A stretch of 64,000 nt of DNA from Streptomyces termitum (GTDB lineage Bacteria > Actinomycetota > Actinomycetes > Streptomycetales > Streptomycetaceae): contig NZ_BMUL01000001.1 in assembly GCF_014650175.1 (NCBI RefSeq), positions 352,013-416,012 of the forward strand, written 5' to 3'. The notes beneath the pieces are model-generated. The model was not told where the DNA came from. It saw only the letters and a program-made list of their open reading frames with translations, and did not search any database. This document shows, in pieces, positions 27,164-34,597 of this stretch. The translations under genes and the position numbers were made by a program. The stretch's first letter is position 1, and each line of letters begins with the position of its first letter.

Positions 27164-27793
27164 ATGACCACCAGACATGCCCCCGCACCCGCCCAGCCCG
27201 CCCCCTTCGGGCGGCTGCGCGCCGCGTGGCGCGGGGCGCACGCGCCGGTGCCCGGCGTCCCCCGGTGGGCGAGGTGGGCCGCGTACACCATCCCCTTCGC
27301 GGTCCTGCCCTCCGGCCTGTGGCGGATCATGACGGTCGTCTTCGGGATCGGCGACAGCGCCGTGCACGGGCGGGGGCAGCTCCCGTCGTGGCTGCCGGGT
27401 TCGGTGTACGTGGTGGCCCTGTCGCTCGTCTCCGAGCTGCTGGCCTTCACGGCGATAGGACTGATCGCCTCGTGGGGCGAGGTCTTCCCGCGCTGGATCC
27501 CGCTGCTGGGCGGCCGCCGGGTGCCGACGCTCGCGGCCGTCGTGCCCGCCGCCCTCGGGGCGCTGGCCCTGACCGCCCTGTGGACGGCAGCGCTCGTCAC
27601 CTCGCTGTTCGGCCTGACCCTCCAGGGCGACCCGCTCCCGAGCGACTACCCCGGAAACGCGATGCACGGCTGGGAACTGGCCTTCTTCCACGCCACCTAC
27701 ATCCCGCTCCTCCTCTGGGGCCCGCTCCTGGCGGCGGTCTGCTTCGCGTACTGGCGCAGGCGCACCCAGGGCACCGGCCCGGCCCGCCCGTAG
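27164..27793 (+). CDS. Uncharacterised four-helix membrane protein
   Basis: A 209-residue protein with an Ala/Pro-rich cytoplasmic N-terminus and about four hydrophobic segments (near 37-57, 80-103, 123-148 and 172-192). The family is unknown to me. ATG 27164 has no strong ribosome-binding site nearby. It converges with the MazG-like gene 62 bp downstream. GC-rich inverted sequences in that gap may terminate both. Confidence 0.6.
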   Translation: MTTRHAPAPAQPAPFGRLRAAWRGAHAPVPGVPRWARWAAYTIPFAVLPSGLWRIMTVVFGIGDSAVHGRGQLPSWLPGSVYVVALSLVSELLAFTAIGLIASWGEVFPRWIPLLGGRRVPTLAAVVPAALGALALTALWTAALVTSLFGLTLQGDPLPSDYPGNAMHGWELAFFHATYIPLLLWGPLLAAVCFAYWRRRTQGTGPARP

Positions 27794-27855
27794 CCGGAAA
27801 GCCCGCTGCGGCCGGGCTCGGCGGCGGGCGCGGCCGGGCCCTGGCGGGCGGCGGG

Positions 27856-28182
27856 TCAGCGGTTGCCCGTCCAGACGACCCGATCGGCGAAGCCGCCGCG
27901 CTCGTCGGCCTTGGCGCGCCGGATCTTCTCCAACTGCTCGGGCTCCAGGCCCATGTCCTCGGCAAGGGCCTGGATCACCTCAAGGATGCCGGCCAGCTCC
28001 TCCGGCGCGGAGTCGGCGTCCGCCTCAAGGAACTCGGCGACCTCCTCCCCGAGCTTCGCCCGCAGCCGGGCGCGGTACTCGTCCCGGTCCGCGACGTACG
28101 TGACCGGCACGGCCCCGTTCTCACGGATGATCTCCGGGATCCTGTCCCGTACGAGCTTGCCTTCCAAGCCGTCACTGCTCAC
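27856..28182 (-). CDS. MazG-like / phosphoribosyl-ATP pyrophosphatase-like protein
   Basis: The product is 108 residues. The all-alpha NTP-pyrophosphatase helices are visible: KLVRDRIPEIIRENG, then KLGEEVAEFLEADADS and EELAGILEVIQALAED, with the Glu/Asp residues (ExxE and ExxD) that bind Mg2+ in this superfamily. The reaction would be hydrolysis of a nucleoside triphosphate to the monophosphate and pyrophosphate, either house-cleaning or in a phage-defence setting. GTG 28182 is chosen because GGAGAG lies 5 nt upstream and the domain starts ten residues later. Adjacent genes give no pathway. Position at the edge of an accessory region is suggestive only. Confidence 0.8.
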   Translation of the reverse strand: MSSDGLEGKLVRDRIPEIIRENGAVPVTYVADRDEYRARLRAKLGEEVAEFLEADADSAPEELAGILEVIQALAEDMGLEPEQLEKIRRAKADERGGFADRVVWTGNR

Positions 28183-28581
28183 GTGTGCTCTCCGGCGCCG
28201 ATCGCCGCAGGAAGGCTCCAGCCGCCGCCCCGCGTGCTCACCGCAGCCTAGGAAGACCGTCTCCCGGCCCGCCATGAGAACCGAGGAACCCACCCGTTTC
28301 GGGTACGGGCGCAGGCGCACCCAGAGCACCCGTTCCGGACCCTGCCGCCGGGACTCAACCGGCAGTGTCCGTTCCTCGTGCACCTGGCGGATGTGCACCG
28401 CACCTGGCGAGGCGTCCGTTTCGCGTCCCGCTGGAATGGGCGGGAGCGGCGAAGGGCTGCGGCCTCAGAGAGAAGCGAGGCCAGATGCTCCTTAGGCCCT
28501 GAGTGCCTGATCCATGTCCCCGTGATGCCCATCCGCCGACGTGGACCGGGTCCATGTAGCGTCGGTGCCAGGGGGGATGGG
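28183..28581. other. Gene-free gap carrying one copy of a diverged repeat
   Basis: 399 bp without a convincing gene. From 28261 (CTCCCGGCCCGCCATGAGA) it carries a ~45-bp segment that recurs with changes at 29576. The remainder holds several short inverted sequences but no motif I can name. Confidence 0.4.
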
Positions 28582-28893
28582 ATGAACTTCGACGAGAACG
28601 AACCGCAGTCTGTTCGAGAGGAGCGCTTCGCCGCGGAGCGGGCCGGCCGCAGGGAGACGCGCAAGGCCGCGTCGCTCGACTTGTGGGGCGCCCACCTCGG
28701 CGTGGCCGTCGTGACCGTCGCCCTGGTCCTCCTCGGCTGGAACGGGAAGCCGGTCGTTCTGGGCGTCGTCGGGGGAGTCTTTCTGCTCTGGTTCTCCGCA
28801 GCCCTCGCATGGGCCTACGCCGACGGGGACCACGGCCGGCACGCACTCCAGCGCGCGTACCGCATCACTTTCGGGTGGGGCGACGGGTTCTGA
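28582..28893 (+). CDS. Small two-helix membrane protein
   Basis: The product is 103 residues: a charged N-terminus (about 1-33), two hydrophobic helices (about 38-57 and 61-78), and a basic C-terminal tail ending in FGWGDGF. ATG 28582 follows a run of G (GGGGGG) that can act as ribosome-binding site. The family is not recognised. It stands alone between the MazG-like gene and a minus-strand hypothetical gene. Confidence 0.6.
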   Translation: MNFDENEPQSVREERFAAERAGRRETRKAASLDLWGAHLGVAVVTVALVLLGWNGKPVVLGVVGGVFLLWFSAALAWAYADGDHGRHALQRAYRITFGWGDGF

Positions 28894-28981
28894 GCACCAA
28901 GGCCGCGGCGGAGGGGACGATGTGACGTTCTGATCGTCCAGGTCTCGGCCGGTGTCGGTGCGGGTGGCCGTCCGCCCTGCC

Positions 28982-29536
28982 TCAACCCGCTTCGAGCTGG
29001 AGGAACTTCCGGAACTCCGTCGTTCCGGCAGGGTCGTTCAGAGGGGCGTTCCACCGGGCGAGGTCGGCTTCCGGGAGGTCGGCGTCGAGGGGGAGGAAGA
29101 CCCGGACGGCGTGCGGCCACCGTGTGAAGAACCCGCGGGCGGCCGACTCCGCCAGTGCCTGCGCGATCGAGTCCCATACGGCCTGCCGGAACGCGTGGAG
29201 GCCCGCGTCCGACCCGCCGAAGTGCCGCCGGGCCCGGTCCGCCTCGGCGCGGACCGGTTCCAGCGGGTCGTCGGCCCCGGCGATGTCCACGTCCCACTCG
29301 CCGAGGTGCCACTTCGCGTCGAGGGCGAACTCCGGTTCCCGGGCGGTCATCGTGTCGAGGTGCCGCCGCGAGTGCGCGAAGGCGACGATCGCCGTGGCGT
29401 CGGCGCAGGTCGCGATTCCGACGCCGACCACGTCGTCCGCCGGGAGCCGTCCCGCGACCGCCGCGACGGCCTGTTCGAGCGCCGGTCCCAGACGGCCGGC
29501 CCAGTCACGCGCCCACGCGCGGATCTCCGTGTCCAT
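28982..29536 (-). CDS. Uncharacterised protein, possibly DUF4303-like
   Basis: A 184-residue soluble protein. It shows GVGIATCADATAIVAFAHSRRH, a KWHLGEWDVD segment, and helices around QAVWDSIAQALAES ending with KFLQLEAG. The W-H-x-x-E-W pattern recalls DUF4303 proteins, some of which occur as immunity-like proteins, but I hold this weakly. ATG 29536 is chosen; an upstream in-frame ATG at 29608 lies inside a repeat and lacks a ribosome-binding site. Confidence 0.55.
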   Translation of the reverse strand: MDTEIRAWARDWAGRLGPALEQAVAAVAGRLPADDVVGVGIATCADATAIVAFAHSRRHLDTMTAREPEFALDAKWHLGEWDVDIAGADDPLEPVRAEADRARRHFGGSDAGLHAFRQAVWDSIAQALAESAARGFFTRWPHAVRVFLPLDADLPEADLARWNAPLNDPAGTTEFRKFLQLEAG

Positions 29537-29575
29537 GCCCCATTGTCCCGGGCGGACAGGCCCCGGCGAGGCCAC

Positions 29576-29620
29576 CTCCCGGCCCGCCATGAGAGCCGCC
29601 GGACCCACCCGTTCCGCACG
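29576..29620. repeat. Diverged direct repeat, copy 2 (copy 1 at 28261-28305)
   Basis: CTCCCGGCCCGCCATGAGA occurs at both sites. After a variable block, both continue with an ACCCACCCGTT-type segment. The two copies are 1315 bp apart and bracket the genes at 28582-29536. They may be remnants of a mobile element or an ancient local duplication. Confidence 0.5.
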
Positions 29621-29702
29621 AGCGCGGCGGCCTGGTCGATGCCGGTCTCGGTGGTGGCGCGTCCGATGCTGAGCCGGTGGGCTGCTCGTCGCTGCGGTCC
29701 GC

Positions 29703-29750
29703 CGTCACCCGCCCGGGTGATTTCCTGCCGTGTCGCCGGGTGGCGGTGGA
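29703..29750. repeat. Diverged direct repeat, copy 1 (copy 2 at 31014-31061)
   Basis: The shared blocks are CGTCAC, CGCCCGGG, GATTTCC and CGTGTCGCCGGG, in order and with equal spacing. About four fifths of positions match across ~46 bp. The copies are 1311 bp apart in the same orientation and bracket the toxin/HTH module. Confidence 0.6.
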
Positions 29751-29790
29751 GTGCCTGAGGTCGTGGAAGCGGATACGGCGGTGACCGCCA
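29720..29790 (-). pseudogene. Remnant of a tyrosine recombinase (phage-type integrase)
   Basis: On the minus strand the DNA encodes RRIRFHDLRHSTATRRHG. HDLRHS with the preceding basic-aromatic strand is the Box II signature of tyrosine recombinases. Neither the upstream catalytic Arg region nor the downstream catalytic Tyr region is recognisable in this frame, so only a scrap remains. It suggests past integration of a mobile element here. Confidence 0.55.
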
Positions 29791-29906
29791 CCGCCTCCAG
29801 CGGGGGCGATGGCCAGGCAGCTCACCCCCGCGGCGGACCGCTCCCGCTCCGGCCCCCGCGCCGCCGAACCGGGACGCGTCAGCCCGGCCCGTATACCATC
29901 GGTGCT

Positions 29907-30290
29907 ATGGACGGCGGGCGGTACTCGATCGAGATCGAGCCGGAGGTACGGCTGTGGCTGGAGAACATTCCGGCCCATCACTACAAGCAGGTCGAACGCA
30001 TCGCCGACCTGCTTGCCGAGCAGCCCACCACGCTCGACGAACCGCACTCCCGCCATCTGGGCGGCAAGCTCCGCGAGCTGCGCTTCCGCCTCGGCGACGC
30101 GCACCAGCGCATCACCTACTGGCTGGCACCCGGCCGACGTGTCGTGCTGCTCACCGTGTTCCGCAAGACCAGGATGCGCGAGCAGGCCGAAGTGGACCGC
30201 GCCCACGCCGCACAGCGATGGTGCGAGGCAGAGCATGAAGCCGCCGCCGGGCACGACCTCTACAGCCGCGACCTCAAGGAGAACCGGTGA
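29907..30290 (+). CDS. RelE/HigB-superfamily toxin (phage Gp49-like)
   Basis: A 127-residue protein of the type II toxin fold. Landmarks are LGGKLRELRFRLGDAHQRIT (conserved KLxELR and arginine strand), WLAPGRRVVLLTVFRKT, then a helix REQAEVDRAHAAQRW. Members are ribosome-dependent or free mRNA nucleases held inactive by an HTH antitoxin. ATG 29907 is the first start after the repeat region. The gene overlaps the HTH gene by 4 nt (GTGA), giving toxin-first order as in higBA. Activity against mRNA is inferred from family. Confidence 0.82.
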   Translation: MDGGRYSIEIEPEVRLWLENIPAHHYKQVERIADLLAEQPTTLDEPHSRHLGGKLRELRFRLGDAHQRITYWLAPGRRVVLLTVFRKTRMREQAEVDRAHAAQRWCEAEHEAAAGHDLYSRDLKENR

Positions 30291-30625
30291 ACCACAGCGA
30301 ATGGAAAACCCGTCGCCACCGCCGGCTGCTGGGCGAGCACCTGGACGCCGACCCCGAGTACGACCGGGTCTACGAAGAGGCCGGCCTCGCCATGACGTTG
30401 GGCAAGGCCGTCTATGACCGGCGCAAGCAGCTGGGCCTGAGCGAGGCCGACCTCGCCGAGCGCATGCACGTCGACGTCGATGACATCGAAGGCATCGAGA
30501 CGGCCACCGAGCTGCCGCCCATCGCGGTCATCATGCGCCTGGCCCGCGCACTGGACCTCACGGTGGACGTGCACCTCGCAGGCGGAGACGAGCCCACCGT
30601 CACCATCGTCGCCCCAGCGGCCTGA
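30287..30625 (+). CDS. XRE-type HTH antitoxin of the HigA kind
   Basis: The product is 112 residues. A helix-turn-helix of the Cro/CI type spans about residues 36-92 (LGKAVYDRRKQLGLSEADLA, then MHVDVDDIEGIE). The C-terminus is a short strand likely to contact the toxin. GTG 30287 overlaps the toxin stop, so translation is coupled. It should neutralise the toxin and repress the operon. No operator was confidently identified in the upstream 100 bp. Confidence 0.8.
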   Translation: MNHSEWKTRRHRRLLGEHLDADPEYDRVYEEAGLAMTLGKAVYDRRKQLGLSEADLAERMHVDVDDIEGIETATELPPIAVIMRLARALDLTVDVHLAGGDEPTVTIVAPAA

Positions 30626-30639
30626 GGCGGGGAGGGACC

Positions 30640-30876
30640 ATGCAGGACCCGCCTTCCGCGCTCGCCCGGGAGCTCGGGCGGCTCGTCCACGACCGGCGCA
30701 TCGAGCTCGGACTGTCCCAGGCCGAGCTGGCCGAGCGGTGCGGGATGCGGCAGCCGCAGATCTCCCGCTTCGAAGGCGGCGGGACCGTGCCCACGCTTCC
30801 CCTCCTGCGCCGCCTGGCCCAGGCACTCGGTGCCGACCTGACCATCAGCCTCACCCCGCACGACAAAGCCGCCTGA
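30640..30876 (+). CDS. Second small XRE-type HTH protein in the toxin module
   Basis: The product is 78 residues and almost entirely a Cro/CI HTH: LARELGRLVHDRRIELGLSQ, then CGMRQPQISRFEGGGTVP and LPLLRRLAQALGADLTISL. GGGAGGGACC precedes ATG 30640, 14 nt after the antitoxin stop, so it is the third gene of the operon. It may be a second antitoxin or a dedicated repressor. A third HTH gene is not typical of plain higBA modules. Confidence 0.8.
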   Translation: MQDPPSALARELGRLVHDRRIELGLSQAELAERCGMRQPQISRFEGGGTVPTLPLLRRLAQALGADLTISLTPHDKAA

Positions 30877-31176
30877 CACGCGTTCGGAGTTCCCGGGATT
30901 TCCCCGGGCGGCGCGGACCGCTGACGGCGCCGGTGACGGCGCCAAGCGCGGACACCAGGGCACGGCCACAGACGCCAGTGGAACGCGAAACCGCAGCTGA
31001 GGGTGGGGTTCGGCGTCACTCGCCCGGGCGATTTCCGGACGTGTCGCCGGGGGGTGGTCGTGGGGGCCTCGCATGCTGGTGGGGCCGTCACGTGCCGTGC
31101 GGGCGACCGGCGCGCGTTCGCCCCGGAAGGGCGTGGGGGCTCGATCCGCTCGCGGAGCCAGGCACTTGGAGTATTC
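30877..31176. other. Gap with second copy of the 46-bp direct repeat
   Basis: 300 bp without a gene. The second direct-repeat copy lies at 31014-31061. Near the end GGAG at about 31167-31170 serves the UBA protein gene. Nothing else was recognised. Confidence 0.45.
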
Positions 31177-31371
31177 ATGCCGGAAGATTTCGATGACGTT
31201 CCCGAGGCCGAGGACGACGTCTCCGGGGACGCCCCGGACGAGACCGGGATCGACCCCAGGGACATCGAGCTGGTGATGGCCCAGACCGGCAGGTCCAGGG
31301 CGGTCGCGGTCCGGGCCCTGAGGGACAGCGGCGGCGACCTCATCAACGCGATCATGGCGGCCGGCGAGTAG
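31177..31371 (+). CDS. 64-residue NAC-type UBA domain protein
   Basis: An acidic N-terminus (MPEDFDDVPEAEDDVSG) is followed from about residue 25 by a three-helix UBA-like domain: RDIELVMAQTGRSRAVAVRA and then GGDLINAIM. This closely follows the UBA domain at the C-terminus of the nascent-polypeptide-associated complex alpha subunit of eukaryotes and archaea, whose pattern as I recall it is DIELVM-Q-(x)-SR-(x)-AVRAL-(x)-D-(x)-NAIM. The NAC beta-barrel domain is absent. ATG 31177 has TTGGAG at a proper distance, and codon use is typical of the genome. A role in binding a partner protein or ribosome is possible but untested. No neighbouring gene explains it. Confidence 0.75.
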   Translation: MPEDFDDVPEAEDDVSGDAPDETGIDPRDIELVMAQTGRSRAVAVRALRDSGGDLINAIMAAGE

Positions 31372-31423
31372 TCGGCGATCGCTTCGGCCCGGTCCCGGGT
31401 GTCGGCGATCCGCCGGGCAGTGC

Positions 31424-32425
31424 CTAGGCGGCCACGGCGCTGCACCCCGGGCAGGTGCCCGGTTCGGGGGCGCGGAAGGCGTGGTCGCAGGCGTCGCAGT
31501 TCTGGAGGGGGACGACCGGGGCGGGGGCGGGGCCCGCCGGGAGGGGTGGCGGGAGGAGGGCCGCCAGGCGGTGGGCGAGGAGCCCCGCCGGGTGGCGGAG
31601 GTTGGGCGGCAGGTCGGCGCAGAGCGTGCGGCGCACGGCGTCGGGGTCCGCGCCCCGGTCGAGCCAGGCCGTCACGCCGGGCGCGAGCCGCCGGACGTCC
31701 CGCTCGGAGAGCAGCAGCCGGGGTTCGTGCGCGCGGAGCCGGGCGAGCAGATCGGCGGCGGGCCGGTCGGCCTCGGCGAGCGGGAGCGGCACGGGCGCCG
31801 GGGCCGGGGGCGGCGTGACGGCTTCCCGGGCCGGGGCGGGGGACGGAGGCGGCGTCACGGCTTCCGGGGTCGGCACGGCCTCCAGGGGCGGCGTCGCGAC
31901 TTCCGGGGCCGGGGGCGGGGGTGGCGGAGGTGGTGTTGCGGCTTCCCGGGGCGGGGTCGGTGGAAGAGGGGGTACGACCTCCGGGGGCGGGGGCGGCCGG
32001 GGCGGTACGGGTCCCGGGGGAGGGGTGCGGGGTGCGGCGGGCGCCGGGGCCGGGGCGGGCGGGGGCGTCGCCGGTGCGGGGGCGGGGTCAGCCACCGGCA
32101 GGTTGTGCGAGACGGTCAGGCAGACGATTCGCCCGTTCGGCAGCCGTTCCCTGGTGCGCTCGACGAAGCCGCAGCGTTCCAGCTCCCGCAGGGCCTGCGC
32201 GATGCGGAGTTCGCCCTCCTTGGCGCCCGAGGCCAGGGCCTTGATGCCGACGGGCGTCCCGGCGGGCAGCGACTGGAGGTGCAGGGCGACGCCCTTGGCG
32301 GTGTACGAGAGGCTGGGGTGCTGGGCGAGGTCGTTGCTGACGACGACGTACCGCCGGGTCAGCCGCACGTTGCGGTGAACGAGCCCTGAGGCGCGCGGGG
32401 GCGCGCTAATCTGCTGCGGAGCCAC
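31424..32425 (-). CDS. Winged-HTH protein with proline-rich linker and C-terminal zinc ribbon
   Basis: The product is 333 residues. The N-terminal ~110 residues contain a replication-initiator-like or GntR-like wHTH (SLSYTAKGVALHLQSLPAGT and ELERCGFVERTRERLPNGRI). A ~110-residue proline/alanine/glutamate linker follows, then a helical segment (LLARLRAHEPRLLLSERDVR), and last a zinc ribbon with two CxxC pairs (CDACDHAF and CPGC). I prefer GTG 32425, which gives a start just before the conserved N-terminal segment; upstream frames are possible but lack homology. Proteins with this layout are common in Streptomyces and of unknown role. DNA binding is inferred. Confidence 0.7.
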   Translation of the reverse strand: MAPQQISAPPRASGLVHRNVRLTRRYVVVSNDLAQHPSLSYTAKGVALHLQSLPAGTPVGIKALASGAKEGELRIAQALRELERCGFVERTRERLPNGRIVCLTVSHNLPVADPAPAPATPPPAPAPAPAAPRTPPPGPVPPRPPPPPEVVPPLPPTPPREAATPPPPPPPPAPEVATPPLEAVPTPEAVTPPPSPAPAREAVTPPPAPAPVPLPLAEADRPAADLLARLRAHEPRLLLSERDVRRLAPGVTAWLDRGADPDAVRRTLCADLPPNLRHPAGLLAHRLAALLPPPLPAGPAPAPVVPLQNCDACDHAFRAPEPGTCPGCSAVAA

Positions 32426-32582
32426 GGGAAGTTTGTGCCTTCCTCGGTGGTCAGGCCCTCGATCGGGATTGCCGTCCCGGCCGGGGGCCGACTCATGTCT
32501 GGGGTTGTGAGCGTGAGCATATGCCAGGCAACCGGCTCCAAATCCAGCCCAGTTGGCACAGATCACCCATCCGGGTGAGGGG

Positions 32583-32602
32583 CCCGGCGGCGGTTCGCCG
32601 GG
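32583..32602 (-). terminator. Possible hairpin after the ATP-binding protein gene
   Basis: CCCGGCG and CGCCGGG form a 7-bp stem with a 6-nt loop, 45-65 bp beyond the minus-strand stop at 32648. There is no U-run. Support is modest. Confidence 0.35.
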
Positions 32603-32647
32603 GGAGAGGGTGGGGGAGGGGAGGGTACTTCCCCCGGTCTTTTTCCT

Positions 32648-33166
32648 TTACGTCGTGCCGGACCGCGACGCGGCCCCTCGCGGCGCGGCGACCCCCGCCC
32701 CGGCGCCCCGCGACAGGGCGCCGCGCGCCCCGGCGGCCCGTACCGGATTCGCCACCGGCAGCGCCAGTTCCGCCCACACCGTCTTCTGCGGCGCCGGCCC
32801 CCGCTCCGCCCCCCACCGCAGCGCCAGCGCCTCCACGATGAGCATTCCGCGCCCCGTCTCGCCCACCTCCTCGGGGTCCTCGATGAGCGGCATGTGGTCA
32901 CCCTGCGTGTCCGTCACCTCGATCCGGACCGCCGCTCCCGTCACGATCACGCGCAGCCGGAAATCGCGCCCGGAGACGTGCCCGTGCGTCACCGCGTTGT
33001 TCGCCAGCTCCGCCACGATCTGCGCGACCGGCTCCGTGACGGCCTCCAGATCCCAGGAACGAAGCTGCTCAACGGCCAGCAGCCGCGCGAGCCGCGCACC
33101 CCTGCGGGTCGAGGAGAGCTGGAGCGTGAAGTGACGCGCGGCGGCCATGAGTTGGCTGGTTTCCAT
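32648..33166 (-). CDS. RsbW/SpoIIAB-like ATP-binding protein (anti-sigma-type histidine-kinase fold)
   Basis: About 172 residues. The HATPase_c fold shows the N-box ELANNAVTHG, the G1-like VTDTQGDHMP and the G2-like GETGRGMLIVEALA, with a C-terminal Ala/Arg-rich tail. Proteins of this class in Streptomyces act as serine kinases/anti-sigma factors or as partners of XRE/DUF397 regulators. It is divergent from such an XRE gene across ~150 bp, a very common arrangement. ATG 33166 or 33172 (MNMETS) are both possible starts. Confidence 0.85.
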   Translation of the reverse strand: METSQLMAAARHFTLQLSSTRRGARLARLLAVEQLRSWDLEAVTEPVAQIVAELANNAVTHGHVSGRDFRLRVIVTGAAVRIEVTDTQGDHMPLIEDPEEVGETGRGMLIVEALALRWGAERGPAPQKTVWAELALPVANPVRAAGARGALSRGAGAGVAAPRGAASRSGTT

Positions 33167-33232
33167 GTTCATGGGGCCCAGCGTGACGACCTCCGCCTAC
33201 GCTGCCCACCAGAAACGCCCTTACGTATGGTT

Positions 33233-33268
33233 ACTGTCTCGCGACTGTCCCGCGCTGTCTCGACTGTC
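33233..33268. promoter_or_regulatory. Four iterated CTGTC direct repeats in the divergent promoter
   Basis: CTGTC occurs in register at about 33234, 33245, 33255 and 33264, spaced 9-11 bp, that is on one face of the helix. They lie between the ATP-binding gene and the XRE gene. They are a plausible operator for the XRE regulator. Confidence 0.5.
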
Positions 33269-33317
33269 TTGGGTCACACCTCGGGTAGAGGGCCGCCACA
33301 CAAGGAGGTGGACACGC

Positions 33318-34184
33318 ATGAGCGTGCAGGACGTGGACGGTGTGGTTGCGGAGGATGCGGGCTGGGAGGTCGATCCCGGCGATGAGCCGGTCATGGCTGT
33401 TCTGGCCGTAGTCGGACGGCGCCTCAAGGATCGGCGAGAGCGGGCGGGCCTGAGCGCCGCAGAACTCGGCGACCTGACTGGTTACGGCGAGGACATGATC
33501 CGGAAGCTGGAGCGCGGCGACCGCATTCCGCGCCCCGAGTTCCTCGACAGGGCCGACGAGGTGCTCAACGCGGGCGGCGTCGTGGCGGACTTGAAGAACG
33601 ACCTCAGGGAGGTCCGCTACCCGAAGCCGATCCGGGACCTCGCGAAGATGGAGGGGAAGGCGGTGGAGTTCAACATGTACACCAACTTCGACATCCACGG
33701 CCTGTTGCAGACGGACGAGTTCTCACGGTCGATCATGCAGGGCTGGCGGCCGATGTACACCCCGGCGCAACTGGAGAGGTACCTGGCGGCTCGTGAGGCC
33801 CGTCGGGGAGTGCTGATGAAGGACCCGGCGCCAGAGTTCAGTTTCGTCCAGGAAGAGGTGTCGCTGAGGCGGCCCGTCGGGGGGAGAATGGTGCTGCGCC
33901 GCCAACTGGAGCACATGCTGGAGGTGAGCGAGTTGCCCCACGTCTCGATTCAGGTAATGCCAACAGAGCGTGCGGAACACCCCGGTTCGAGCGGGGTGAT
34001 CGAGATCCTCAAGTTCGCTGACGGCAAGGCTGTGGGCCGCATGGACGGGGACTTCGGTGGACGGCCGGTGTCCGACCCGAAACGCCTCCGGTTCCTGGAC
34101 CTCCGCTATGGCATCATCCGCTCCATGGCCCTCACGCCAGTGGAATCGCGGGGCTTCATCGAACGATTGTTGGGAGAAACATGA
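33318..34184 (+). CDS. XRE-family regulator with DUF5753 domain
   Basis: The product is 288 residues. An N-terminal Cro/CI HTH ([20 protein letters not shown], then [20 protein letters not shown]) is followed by a DUF5753 domain from about residue 105 to the end, with the family landmarks [30 protein letters not shown] and HVSIQVMPT. Members act with small DUF397 proteins and affect development and antibiotic production in Streptomyces. ATG 33318 has a nearly ideal AAGGAGGTG. Its stop overlaps the start of the first DUF397 gene (ATGA), so they are coupled. Confidence 0.93.
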   Translation: MSVQDVDGVVAEDAGWEVDPGDEPVMAVLAVVGRRLKDRRERAGLSAAELGDLTGYGEDMIRKLERGDRIPRPEFLDRADEVLNAGGVVADLKNDLREVRYPKPIRDLAKMEGKAVEFNMYTNFDIHGLLQTDEFSRSIMQGWRPMYTPAQLERYLAAREARRGVLMKDPAPEFSFVQEEVSLRRPVGGRMVLRRQLEHMLEVSELPHVSIQVMPTERAEHPGSSGVIEILKFADGKAVGRMDGDFGGRPVSDPKRLRFLDLRYGIIRSMALTPVESRGFIERLLGET

Positions 34185-34372
34185 TCGGCACGTCCGACCT
34201 GGACTGGTTCAAGAGCAGCTACAGCAACGGCGGCAACGGCGAGACGTGCGTCGAGGTCGCCAACACCCCGGGCACCGTGCACGTCCGTGACTCCAAGAAC
34301 ATCGAAGGCCCCCGCCTGGCCTTCGGCCCGACCGCCTGGGCGGGGTTCGTGGCGCACAGCGCGGGGGAGTAA
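34181..34372 (+). CDS. DUF397 protein 1 of 5
   Basis: 63 residues with the DUF397 pattern: [20 protein letters not shown], then VHVRDSK and [12 protein letters not shown]. Such proteins are proposed partners or antagonists of XRE/DUF5753 regulators. ATG 34181 overlaps the regulator stop. It is the most diverged of the five copies at its N-terminus (MIGTSDLDW). Confidence 0.9.
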   Translation: MIGTSDLDWFKSSYSNGGNGETCVEVANTPGTVHVRDSKNIEGPRLAFGPTAWAGFVAHSAGE

Positions 34373-34400
34373 TCGACGTACCTGACGGCTGAGGAAGGAC

Positions 34401-34592
34401 GTGGACTCCGTGCCCGAGCTGACCTGGTTCAAGAGCAGCTATAGCGACAGCAGTAACGGCAACGACTGCATCGAGGTCGCCAACACCCCCGGCACGGTCC
34501 ACGTCCGTGACTCCAAGAACATCGAGGGTCCCCGCCTGGCCTTCGGACCGACCGCGTGGGCGGGGTTCGTGGCGCACAGCGCGGGGGAGTAA
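34401..34592 (+). CDS. DUF397 protein 2 of 5
   Basis: 63 residues. It differs from copy 1 mainly in the N-terminus (MDSVPELTW) and in having SSNGNDCIEV instead of [13 protein letters not shown] 34401 has GAGGAAGG upstream in a 28-nt spacer. It forms the first half of a duplicated two-gene unit (34373-34789). Confidence 0.9.
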   Translation: MDSVPELTWFKSSYSDSSNGNDCIEVANTPGTVHVRDSKNIEGPRLAFGPTAWAGFVAHSAGE

Positions 34593-34597
34593 CCGAC

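Larger units (their letters stand above)
29537..29906. other. Gap with diverged repeats and an integrase remnant
   Basis: 370 bp. From 5' to 3' it holds the second copy of the 28261-type repeat (29576 onward), the first copy of a ~46-bp direct repeat (29703-29750), a tyrosine-recombinase remnant on the minus strand, and then the promoter region of the toxin gene. Confidence 0.5.

Noticed and set aside
30412..31445. Minus-strand frames of 220-281 codons over the HTH and UBA genes
   Set aside because: They are shadows of plus-strand genes; only the short repeat-derived string RKSPGRVT is of interest and is reported as a repeat.
31780..32100. Proline-coding region of the wHTH protein as a collagen-like or mobile repeat
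   Set aside because: It is an irregular Pro/Ala/Glu linker inside one open frame with domains on both sides, without a fixed period.
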